DNA of 32,845 nucleotides. It comes from a virus. The stretch's first letter is position 1, and each line of letters begins with the position of its first letter. Of the stretch, positions 22,419 to 31,500 are shown in pieces. Made by a program: the position numbers and the translations under genes. The DNA lies in the IMG/VR virus record IMGVR_UViG_3300017963_000555, positions 1 to 32,845 of that record, one strand, 5' to 3'. Under the pieces are notes generated by a model. It saw only the letters and a program-made list of their open reading frames with translations. It searched no databases and was not told the DNA's origin.

Positions 22419-24017
22419 GTGGCGGACATTACGAAAGAACAGCTCGGCCAGGAGGACATCCTCTGGGAAACGGCTGGCGCTGGTACAGGAACCGGCACCA
22501 CCCGGACCAGCTCGACTGGTGCAGTGGTGCCCCTCAATCCGGTGAGTTCCGAGCACGTGCCGGTGCTGGATGCTCCGGTCGCGCATTATTTGGGGGCCAC
22601 AGGAAGCAGCCCGTTCTCCAAGATCACGCCGGCAACCGACCGCGACGTGGAAGAGTGTCTCCGGGACATTCGCACCCACGCCTACACGGCCAAGAACTTC
22701 GAGCACTACGGCGGCGTGCCTGGGTCCGGCAAGACGCAGGCTGTTGCTCAGTTCAATACATCCGTGTGGAAGACCATCGAGGACGAGTTGCGAGTCGATG
22801 GCGGCGGCATCGTGTTCTTCCCCAGCGAAACCTACGAGTTCGAGGAATACGCTGCGCTCGCCGGACTGTACGCAACCCACTGCTTGCCGTGGAACGTGCC
22901 GAACACCGCGTTCATCGGTACGCCCAACACAATACTGCAACTGCGCGCAGGTTCTACCGGCAAGGGCCTCATGTACTTCCACGGCCTCACGGCCCCGTTG
23001 GCGCTGACCAATATCATGCTCGCGGATCTGCAAACGAGCATGAATTCGGTCGTTGGCCTTGACGAGATCGGGTTTACTGGTACTGGCGACTACCTCGATA
23101 TTCGCATCTACAACGTCAAGACCAACAGCACTGGCTTCAACTTTGCCAATTCCAACGCCACTAACCGTGTGTGGCTGAAGGATTGCTCCCTGTTTGTTGG
23201 CGATATTCAAATGGCTGACGTGGTGAACGCCACGGTACAGGGGAACATTCTTTCCAACGGCGAGCTGGCCGTATCATCTAGCCAAGGCGTTACGGTCGCC
23301 GAGAATTGGCTTGCCGGTACGAACAGGAACATCGAGATCACCGGGGCTGGGTCTAGCGACCGGGACTTGACGATCATAAACAACCGGCTGACCCGTGGGA
23401 ACATCGAGCTGACCCGCGTAGCCGAAGCAATCGTTGCCAAGAATCAGGTCTTCTCGGGCTCAATCGACTTCACGAACGCCACAAGCGCCGTCAGCAAAAT
23501 CACGATTACCGACAACGTGGTGACGGCGGATTCTGGCGACGACGTGTTCTGCATTCGCATGAATGTTACCTCAGAGGTCTCGGACGTGGTGGTTTCGCGG
23601 AACCGCCTCAATGACGCCCAGGAGGATGCGTTGCTCCTGGCGACGAATGCTGCGCTACTGAAGCGCGGGCTGGTGTCCGAGAACTTGATCCATAACCCCA
23701 GCCGGGCGCTGACGAACGGACATTCCGGGATCACGGTCGAGGCGCTCTCGGGAGCCAACACGGATGGGACGCAGGACTTCCTCATCATCAACAACAACAT
23801 CCGGTCGGACACGGTGGGTCTTCTGCCCGCCTACGGGATCGAACAGAACGGTGCCTCGACATCGTTTGCGAACACCTACGTCCACCACAACTACATCCGT
23901 GGATACGTCACAGCAGCCCTGACCGGGGCCAGTTTCCTGTACCCGATCTACGACGCTGGTGGGCCAGTGCCCACGAGCCTGACGGCCGCTAACATCGATG
24001 GAGGTGCAGCTCCCTGA
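22419..24017 (+). CDS. Tailspike-like parallel beta-helix protein
   Basis: The 532-residue product starts from GTG 22419, eight bases after GGAGG (MADITKEQLGQEDILWETAG). A head-binding part with GVPGSGKTQAVAQFN and DGGGIVFFPSETYEF matches the GVxGDGxTD/GGGTVYFPxGTY start of pectate-lyase-type spikes. The body (NNRLTRGNIELTRVAEAIVA, ITITDNVVTADSGDD, VSRNRLNDAQEDALLL, IINNNIRSDTVG) is a right-handed parallel beta-helix. Such spikes bind or cut host surface polysaccharide. GSGKT here is not a P-loop. GTG 22404 and 22410 are less likely starts. Confidence 0.75.
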   Translation: MADITKEQLGQEDILWETAGAGTGTGTTRTSSTGAVVPLNPVSSEHVPVLDAPVAHYLGATGSSPFSKITPATDRDVEECLRDIRTHAYTAKNFEHYGGVPGSGKTQAVAQFNTSVWKTIEDELRVDGGGIVFFPSETYEFEEYAALAGLYATHCLPWNVPNTAFIGTPNTILQLRAGSTGKGLMYFHGLTAPLALTNIMLADLQTSMNSVVGLDEIGFTGTGDYLDIRIYNVKTNSTGFNFANSNATNRVWLKDCSLFVGDIQMADVVNATVQGNILSNGELAVSSSQGVTVAENWLAGTNRNIEITGAGSSDRDLTIINNRLTRGNIELTRVAEAIVAKNQVFSGSIDFTNATSAVSKITITDNVVTADSGDDVFCIRMNVTSEVSDVVVSRNRLNDAQEDALLLATNAALLKRGLVSENLIHNPSRALTNGHSGITVEALSGANTDGTQDFLIINNNIRSDTVGLLPAYGIEQNGASTSFANTYVHHNYIRGYVTAALTGASFLYPIYDAGGPVPTSLTAANIDGGAAP

Positions 24018-26635
24018 TGGCGGAAGTCAAGAAGGATAAACTGCTTGGGTTTCGGGGGCTGGACCTCGGAACCGATCCGTCGAAGACCGGCAGCCTGGTC
24101 ATCGCAGACGGCATGCGTATAGCCATTGACGGCTCCCTGACACCACGCCTCGGGCGCGAATCTGTGTCGTTGGTGTATCCGGATGAGCAGTTCGGGACGG
24201 CGGCGGACTATGCGGAGACCATCGACCCGTTCCGGCCTGGTGATACGCATGGGATCATGCCGTACTACGACCAGCGCATCGAGACTGATACCCCGGAGGT
24301 GCTGCGGGACAACAACTTCCGCAGGGAGGATGGCATTGCGGGCTGGACGGTTGGAGGTGGCGGTGCCTTTACAATCGTTACTACGAACTCCCGATACCGG
24401 GCCTATGTACAGTACGCCGATCTTGCACCTCCGGGCACCGATACGTTGACGCAGAATTCTGCGCTCTTCCGGCAGACGATCAAGCCGAACACGGATTACA
24501 TTTTCGGTTACTACATCTACCGGCAGGCACTCTCGGGCACACCCTCGAACGAGACATTGAACGTCACGGGGTTTGCTACTGGGCCAGCCATGTCTACAGA
24601 AGCGGGCTACCACGAGTACACGCTGCGCTCGAACGCAACGCTTGGGAACTTTGTTATCAATGCCTCCAATGTTGTGACGGCGGCGACGTTTTGGATTATG
24701 AGCGTATCGCTGCGGGAGAAAAAACAGGCTGGAGTCGAGATGATCCCGCAGCGGCTACACTACGTCTTCAAGGCCAAGGACCGCTTGTACCTCAACAAGT
24801 CTGACCCGGCGGTCACGGCGGCGAATGGTGCAGATCAGCTCCGAAGCTCTACGACACAGGCAAAGTTCGCAATCCACGGAACCGAGGTGGTGGTTGCCGA
24901 CGAGTCGAGCCGTCCACGGCACCTACGGCGGAAGCCGCTGAAGGAGCAGGAGCATCTTGCGCGCTCGCAGTACGAATGGACCGAGCTTGGGCTGCGGTGG
25001 CCGAAGCCGGCGTCGCCAGCACCCGAGATTGTGGAGATTGCTGGCGGTGGTTCCGGTCCTCTGGAGCAAGGGCTGTATCGGTTCCGGATTTGCCTTGTGG
25101 ACAAGTGGGGGCATCTCTCGAATTGTAGTTTGCCTGGTTCCTACGCGCTGACGGGTGCGGCCAACACGCTCGGGATCGACTGGTCGCACATGCGAAGTGA
25201 TTGGCGAGACGTGACCGACGAGAACCCCATCCGAATCAACATCTACGTGCAGTACCAGAAGGAGTTGAGCGCCCAGGAGACGGCCAGCGACTACAAGCTG
25301 TTCGATTCGGTATACGAGAACTACGAACACCCAGATGGTGCCGTAGGTGATGGGGTGGGTTCGCATCGTTACCGGGAGGAAGATCGGGAACGACGGCCGA
25401 ATGCGCCCCTATGGGAGCGCGACAATGGGCACCCGCCGAGGCTCAAGGACATAATCATCGTCAATGGTATTCCCTTTGGGATTGCTGCGCCTGACGTGGT
25501 GTATCGGGAAAGCATGCTCGGGCTCGATGAGCGCCGACCCGTGAAGTCCCACATGGCGAGTGGCTACCAGCCAGGCCAGTTGGAGGACAACACACGCATC
25601 ACCGAGAAGAAGGTGGATTCGTCGTACTTCTTCTGGGGCAATGGCAAGCAGCTCGGCTCGATGGAGGATTACGTCCGCATTGGTCGCGGCTCCGAGATCG
25701 GGATGGGTCTGTCGGAGATTGGCGCGAAGGTCTTCGTCTTCACGAACCTTGGCATCTATGTCTTCGAGGATGGTCCGCCGCCCATTATGAAGCGCGTCTA
25801 TTCCAAGGTGGGTTGCGCGGCCAGGGACTCCATCGTTGAGACCGAGCGCGGCATTCGCTTCCTCGGGTCCGATAACATCCCGCGCCTATTCAACGGCGCA
25901 ACGGTCGAGGAGATCAGCGACGAGGTACGCCCGGTCTTCCACAAGGACGACTACGTTGGTTACTACAACTCGTTCGACTCGCGGTTCCCGGCAAACGTGA
26001 CGGCGAGCTACGGGCGGGGCGCGTACTACCTCAACTATCCGGTGAGCGCCGAGCCAAAGGTGAACCGCACCGAAGAGCCGGGGCGGATTGTTCCCTGGAA
26101 CTACAACCTCGCTCTGGCACACGAGGGAGGAGAACGTCCGCAGTGGGCAATCGACGGTGGCAGGGCGCTGCGAGAAATCGTCTGGCTCGGACGCGAAGGA
26201 CGACTGCTTGGCATCGAGGCTGCGACCACTGGCTACGCCTACTACATCGAAGAGGGGCTCACCGACGAGCTGATGGTACTGACAGACATCGGTGGCACCC
26301 TCGTCGATGCCAGGACCGAGCAGACCATCCCGTACACGTGCGGGTTCCGTTGGTATGCCGCCGCCGATGGATTGGAGGGTCAGTTTTATCAGTTCCGAGT
26401 CGAGGCGAACACCAAGGGCAACGACATGCGGATCGAGTTGATGGTGGACGGCCAGCCGTCGTTGAGTGCCGAGTTCGTGATGAACACGGTCGAGAGGGAC
26501 GCGATCGACACTAACCTTCCGGCACACTTCAAGGGCCGATACCTCGACGTGCGATTCATTGGGACATACGAGAAGGATAATGGCCGCCCGGAAATCTTCA
26601 ACCATTTCGTCGAGGCGATGCAAAGGGGTGAATAG
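24017..26635 (+). CDS. Tail nozzle protein with inserted beta-sandwich module
   Basis: The 872-residue product starts MAEVKKDKLLGFRGLDLGTD. An N-terminal segment with ADGMRIAIDGSLTPRLGRES and a beta-propeller-like body (KVFVFTNLGIYVFEDGPPPI, GIRFLGSDNIPRLFNG) match podovirus tail nozzle proteins (T7 gp12/P22 gp10-type) that form the tip of the short tail. Residues 97-235 are an extra beta-sandwich module (RQTIKPNTDYIFGYYIYR, NATLGNFVINASN, FWIMSVSLRE) related to the two in the 16182 protein. ATG 24017 overlaps the spike stop. The module would extend from the nozzle toward the host. Confidence 0.7.
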   Translation: MAEVKKDKLLGFRGLDLGTDPSKTGSLVIADGMRIAIDGSLTPRLGRESVSLVYPDEQFGTAADYAETIDPFRPGDTHGIMPYYDQRIETDTPEVLRDNNFRREDGIAGWTVGGGGAFTIVTTNSRYRAYVQYADLAPPGTDTLTQNSALFRQTIKPNTDYIFGYYIYRQALSGTPSNETLNVTGFATGPAMSTEAGYHEYTLRSNATLGNFVINASNVVTAATFWIMSVSLREKKQAGVEMIPQRLHYVFKAKDRLYLNKSDPAVTAANGADQLRSSTTQAKFAIHGTEVVVADESSRPRHLRRKPLKEQEHLARSQYEWTELGLRWPKPASPAPEIVEIAGGGSGPLEQGLYRFRICLVDKWGHLSNCSLPGSYALTGAANTLGIDWSHMRSDWRDVTDENPIRINIYVQYQKELSAQETASDYKLFDSVYENYEHPDGAVGDGVGSHRYREEDRERRPNAPLWERDNGHPPRLKDIIIVNGIPFGIAAPDVVYRESMLGLDERRPVKSHMASGYQPGQLEDNTRITEKKVDSSYFFWGNGKQLGSMEDYVRIGRGSEIGMGLSEIGAKVFVFTNLGIYVFEDGPPPIMKRVYSKVGCAARDSIVETERGIRFLGSDNIPRLFNGATVEEISDEVRPVFHKDDYVGYYNSFDSRFPANVTASYGRGAYYLNYPVSAEPKVNRTEEPGRIVPWNYNLALAHEGGERPQWAIDGGRALREIVWLGREGRLLGIEAATTGYAYYIEEGLTDELMVLTDIGGTLVDARTEQTIPYTCGFRWYAAADGLEGQFYQFRVEANTKGNDMRIELMVDGQPSLSAEFVMNTVERDAIDTNLPAHFKGRYLDVRFIGTYEKDNGRPEIFNHFVEAMQRGE

Positions 26636-26637
26636 TG

Positions 26638-27288
26638 ATGCCCGGAGAACAGGAGTACGACTACCAGCAAGGTATCGATAAAAACAAAGAGTTCTGGGGT
26701 AACGTAGGCGCCAAGTTCGGGAACTGGGGCTTCACCCCGATGACCGGCCTCTCCGTTGGCGCGAACCTCCTCGGCTCACTGCTGTCGATCTACGGTGAGC
26801 GCAAGCGCCGCCGGGAGATGGCGGGCTTGCAGCGCGAGGCATTGCGTCCCCTGGAAGATCGCATGGCAACCTTGAGCTTCGGCCCGAGCGAAGCCGAGGG
26901 CGGTCTCATGCGAGGAGTCGTGGACCGAACCATTCGCGGTCTTGCCGACCGTGGGATGTTGGACTCGAACATCGCAGCCGGGGAGATTGCCGGGGCGATC
27001 GCCCCGGTCCAAGCGCAAGGCGCGTCCGAGCGACGAGGCTTGGAGCGCGACATCGCTTCGGCGAAGTTCCAGATCGCAGCGACGGAAGCAGCTCCGGGAT
27101 ACTCGGAAGCCTTTGGTGGCGCGCTGGGCGAGACGGGTGGGTTCCTCGCACTGATGGAGGGGATCCGCCAGGGCGGTTCGCGGACATCGAGGACACGCGA
27201 GCAGCAGCTCCGTGACCTGTTCGACTTGAACAACGACGAGGAGCTTGGAGACACGAGCGACCTCTTCTCGAACTACGACCGGGCGTGA
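26638..27288 (+). CDS. Internal virion protein A (ejection-type)
   Basis: The 216-residue product starts MPGEQEYDYQQGIDKNKEFW. A short hydrophobic stretch (FTPMTGLSVGANLLGSLLSI, about 33-52) is followed by a charged helical region (ERKRRREMAGLQREALRPLE) and repeated Ala/Gly helices. Size, an early hydrophobic segment and place after the nozzle gene fit the smallest T7-type internal core protein (gp14-like) that exits into the host envelope. Sequence identity to that family is not claimed. GTG 26635 is an alternative start. Confidence 0.55.
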   Translation: MPGEQEYDYQQGIDKNKEFWGNVGAKFGNWGFTPMTGLSVGANLLGSLLSIYGERKRRREMAGLQREALRPLEDRMATLSFGPSEAEGGLMRGVVDRTIRGLADRGMLDSNIAAGEIAGAIAPVQAQGASERRGLERDIASAKFQIAATEAAPGYSEAFGGALGETGGFLALMEGIRQGGSRTSRTREQQLRDLFDLNNDEELGDTSDLFSNYDRA

Positions 27289-27296
27289 GGTGAACC

Positions 27297-28592
27297 ATGC
27301 CTAGCCTTGCCGAACTGTACGCACGAGGATTCGAGCTGGGGCAGCGCCAGCGGACGCGCCAGATCGAAGAGGAATTCCGCACCACGCAGCGCCAGAAGAT
27401 TGAGCAAGACATGCTCATTCGCGGCCGACGCCTGACACCACAATTCCGCGCTGCGTTCGAGCGGGTAGCGGATCCTGATATTGCCATTGGTGCACAGGAC
27501 CGCGCCGACCTGTTCATGGACATTCCGTCATTCCGCGAGGCCCTCTCGCTTCGTAGGGAGACGCAGGAGTGGCGCAGGTTGGTCGAACAGAACAAGCTAC
27601 AGTTCGAGCGGCAAATGGAGCTGAACAGGCTCCAACTGCAACAGCAGCAATCGCAGACCGAGGCAGCGAGGTATCGCGCCCAAGCAAGCGGGGATCTGAC
27701 GACAGAGCGGACCACGAAATACACCAGCGCGCAGATGGCCCAGTGGCTCATGGCCGCAGACCCGAACATCTCGCTACAGGACGCACAGGCAGCGTTCCCG
27801 GATCCCGAAGCGGTCTACGACAAGACGATGGCTACATCGATCATCGAATCTCGTACCCGCAAGCGCACGTCGATGAACACTCGCGAGCTGCGCGACTACA
27901 TCACCGACCGCAGCTTCCGCGCAATCGTCCAGGCTCGGCCCGACCTGTTCACGGTGGGGAACGACAACAAGATCCAGTGGAAGGACGACAAGCAACGGCT
28001 GCGTTGGGAAGGCGTTATCGGCGACATTGCCGACCAGTTCGAGGGCGCATCGCGGGATGAGATTGACGGCGAGGTCATTCGGAAGAAGATAGAGGGATCT
28101 GGCTTCTTGGATCCGAAGAAGCCAGGCATGTGGCGTCGGGCCTGGGACTCGCTCACGGGTGGGGGCACTCCTGCTGGTGATGATGATGGGGCGGGAAGTG
28201 AGGGGGTGCCCCCCTCTGAAGAACCAGACTTCGTTGAGCCGCAGGCGCAAACGCCAAACGCGGACATGGCGCAGAACCTACCTCCACGCACGGGCGAAGG
28301 GTACACCAACCCCGCTGCGATCATCGAAGAGGACTTCGCACAGATCGACGAGAAGTACGAGTTCGGTGCACTCGGCGGCATGAAGACGAGCCAGCGCGAC
28401 GAGTTGAAGACCGAGCTGTGGACTGCGCTCGCCATGCGCGGGATGTTGACCGATGAGACCCGCAAGATGGTCGAGGACTTCGTTCGAGGCCAGGCCGGGA
28501 AGAAGGCGAAGCAAGACCTTTCCTCGCTGGTGAATTCGATCGCGGGGGTACTGGCAAAGAGTGGTGCAGCCGCAGCGCGGCCAGGGAGGTAG
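27297..28592 (+). CDS. Internal virion protein B (ejection-type)
   Basis: The 431-residue product starts MPSLAELYARGFELGQRQRT. It is almost all charged helix, with a Gln-rich coiled coil (FERQMELNRLQLQQQQSQTE, about 103-122), a middle domain (ITDRSFRAIVQARPDLFTVG) and an acidic Pro/Gly linker (GGGTPAGDDDGAGSEGVPPS) before a helical C-terminus. This composition is typical of the middle-sized internal core proteins of podoviruses that form the DNA ejection conduit. No enzymatic motif is visible. Confidence 0.55.
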   Translation: MPSLAELYARGFELGQRQRTRQIEEEFRTTQRQKIEQDMLIRGRRLTPQFRAAFERVADPDIAIGAQDRADLFMDIPSFREALSLRRETQEWRRLVEQNKLQFERQMELNRLQLQQQQSQTEAARYRAQASGDLTTERTTKYTSAQMAQWLMAADPNISLQDAQAAFPDPEAVYDKTMATSIIESRTRKRTSMNTRELRDYITDRSFRAIVQARPDLFTVGNDNKIQWKDDKQRLRWEGVIGDIADQFEGASRDEIDGEVIRKKIEGSGFLDPKKPGMWRRAWDSLTGGGTPAGDDDGAGSEGVPPSEEPDFVEPQAQTPNADMAQNLPPRTGEGYTNPAAIIEEDFAQIDEKYEFGALGGMKTSQRDELKTELWTALAMRGMLTDETRKMVEDFVRGQAGKKAKQDLSSLVNSIAGVLAKSGAAAARPGR

Positions 28593-28595
28593 TCC

Positions 28596-31500
28596 ATGCC
28601 CGAGTTGAGCACCCGCCAGCTCCAGAAGCTCTCGACCGAAGAGCTGGCCCGCTATCTACGGACCAAATCCCTGGGTGACACCACCGAGTCCGCAGCTCCC
28701 GCTACCCGACGCGAGCAGCAGATGGCACAGTCCCCGATCCCCCGAGCACTCCAGCCGTTCGTTCAGCCCGTGTTGCGGTTGGGGGCGGGCGTAGCGGAGG
28801 GGATCGGGGACATGCCGATGTCGGTGATGGAGGAGTTCTCCGCGCTGGGGAACAACCTCGCTCGCCTGTTCGGCACCGCAGGGCAGACGATCGGCAACGT
28901 GCTCCAGGGGGACTTCGACATCGAGACCCCCGAGGGGCTCCGAGAGCTGGAAGACGTGGAGCTTCCCCGGCTCTCGATCGTCCCGCAGCTCGAAGCTCGG
29001 AACATCCTCATCGAAGCCAACATGCTCGAACGCATCGCCCAGCACGGTGGAGAGTTCGCGTCTTCGTTCGTCTACCCGGTGGGCGTTGTCGGCAAGGCGA
29101 TGACGGCCAAGGGGTTCACCAAGGTACTCGCCGACATGGGGCTCCTCACGATGGCGAGCCTGGCTATGCAGCGGGCCGAAGCGCGCCAGGCGGGTGTCGA
29201 GCTGACCCCCAGGGACTACGGGACGAACGTGCTGTTCTCGTCGGTCGCGGTGCCGGCGGGTGCGCTCACCTCGAAAATCGCTATCAGCTCGATCCAGCGG
29301 TTGCTGAACACGGAGCTGGGGGAGACCGCTCGACGGCTCGCCAGCGACATCGCCCTCGGTGGGGCCTTCGGCACCTTCGGGTCGGTGCAGGAAGGGATCA
29401 GTCCGTTCTCGAAGGAGGGTCTGGAGAAGATCGCCACTGAGATCGTCGGCTTCACCCTCGGCAATACGATGGCGGTCCTGTACCCAGGACCGGCGAAGCC
29501 CTTTAGCAAGGCGCAGGTTGAGGAGTCGTTGCGGATCAGTGAAGAGATCATCCGCGAGTACGGCATCGGTCTGAGTGAGCCCCCTCGCCCGGGGCAGCCA
29601 ACCGGCAAGGAGCCCGACTACATTCGCTCGGTTGCCCGGAGCACCTACGAGAACCTGATGACGCCGCTTCTGGAGACGCCTGGAGTGCGTATCGAGATCA
29701 CTCCCGAAGCTCTGGCGGCTGGGACCGGGGTGTCTCTGAAGCAGGCTGGGCGCATCGTGCGGAAGCCAGTGCCGACCGAGGAGATCCTCGGCGAGAAGTG
29801 GCAGGCAGCGCAGCTCGAAGCCGCCAGGGAGGCCGGCCTGGGCGTCTATAACGAGACCGCCTACCGGCTCAAGCAGCTCTCGCCAGGAGACCGGAAGGTC
29901 TACGAGGCGCAGCGCGAGAAGCTCTCCCCCGAGTCCCGAGACGCGCTCTACATGAGCCGGCGGCGTCTGGAAGAAGCCTTCCAGCGTGATCCCGAGTTCG
30001 CAGGGGACATCGCCGAGGTGGTCGAGCAGCGGGTGGGCCGTGCGAGGTTGAGGCGCTCTGCGGGCGCTGAGCAAGCGCAACGGGAAGTCGAGGCAATGGA
30101 GGCCGACCTTTCGCGTCCAGCGCGAGAGGCGCAGGCGCGTGAGCTACAGGAGGGCATGCAGCCCCGGTTCACGGAGGGAGAAGACACTGCAACGCCCCGT
30201 GGACGAGGTGAGCCTGCGACCCGAGCGGAAGACGTTCGTCCTGAGCTGGCCCACGAGGATCGACGCTTACCGGGGCCGGGAGGTCGATATGTCTCTGGGC
30301 CGGCCAGGACGCGGGAAGCACTCCAGAACCGCCTGGAGGAGCGGCGACTGAAGGGAGAGAACGTCCGGATCGTTCCCACGGTGGAGGAGAACGGCACACG
30401 GCGGTTCCGGATCCTCCAAGAACGACGCGGTGGGCCTGTCTCCGAACCCAGGCGCGAGCCCGAGGCAGAGCCCACGGTCACCGGACGCAAGCGCCAGGCA
30501 GCGGTGCGGAAGAAGACTCCCGAGAAGACGGAGGGGAAGGAGTTCCCCAGGGCTCTGAACGATCCCGAGGGGTTGCTCTCGAAGCTCTACAGCAACAAGA
30601 ACCGCGCTCGCAAGGCGCTGGAGCGCCTCGAAGAGCTGAACCCGAACGCCGAGTTCAAGCTCCGCCGGAGCATCACGACGACGAGCCGCAAGCCCGGTCA
30701 GCCCCGGCAGAAGCGCACCATGTACTCGATCGAGGCACCCCAAACGGGTGGACGCCAGGAGACGGTCACTCGGGCAGAGCCGCAGACGCGCATCGTGCAG
30801 GAGCGCAAGCCGTCCAAGACGGCCATGCGGAAAGCCAGGGACAAGCAGCGCCAGGCCGATCGAGCGGTCTCTCCTGTGGAGGTACGTAGGCGGCCAGGTG
30901 GACCAGACGCAGACGAGGGTGGCGGAGGCGGTCGCCAGGCTCCGATCGTCCCGATCGATGTTTCACGTGAAACCCCCGCCGAGGCAGCGGTCGCAGGCTT
31001 GCAGTCTCGAAGGAAAGGAGGTCAGACCCCTGCTTCGGCGGCGGGCCAACCTTCTGCTACACCGAAGGTTACAGGAAAGGGCAAAACGCCACAAGCCCCG
31101 AAGACCCCCGAGCAGCGCGCCAGGCTGAAACCGCGAGTTGTCCCAGACGCGGTGCCCAAGACCAACACCCAGACGGCTGCCCGGAAGCAGTTCGGCGCTC
31201 CCAAGGAGGGGAAGACGCTGGCCGAGTACAACAAAGAGATCCGGGCACTGGAGCGCGAGATCGCAGACACCGAGGCCAGGGCCAGGGTGTTCGCCAACCA
31301 GGCCAGGCCACCTCGGGGTGATGCTCGATACAAGCTCTGGAGCAAGGCGAAGGCGATGCGCGCCGCAGCCCGGAACCTCATCTTCCAGCGGGCGCAGCTC
31401 AAGGAGAACCGCGCCGCCTGGAAGGAAGTCCGGAAGCCGAGGGCGCTCACCGAGATGGACGTGTTCGGGCAGCGGGGCGGAACGAGTCTGCGGAGGTACT

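Noticed and set aside
22726-22740. GSGKT in the spike protein as a Walker A nucleotide-binding loop
   Set aside because: The surrounding sequence follows the start of pectate-lyase-type spikes (GVxGxGxT...GGGxVxFPxxTY); no other ATPase motif is present.
28656-30080. 474-aa leftward frame near the right end
   Set aside because: The rightward frame from 28596 has a good ribosome site, continues without stop to the window edge and fits the late operon; the antisense frame is its shadow.
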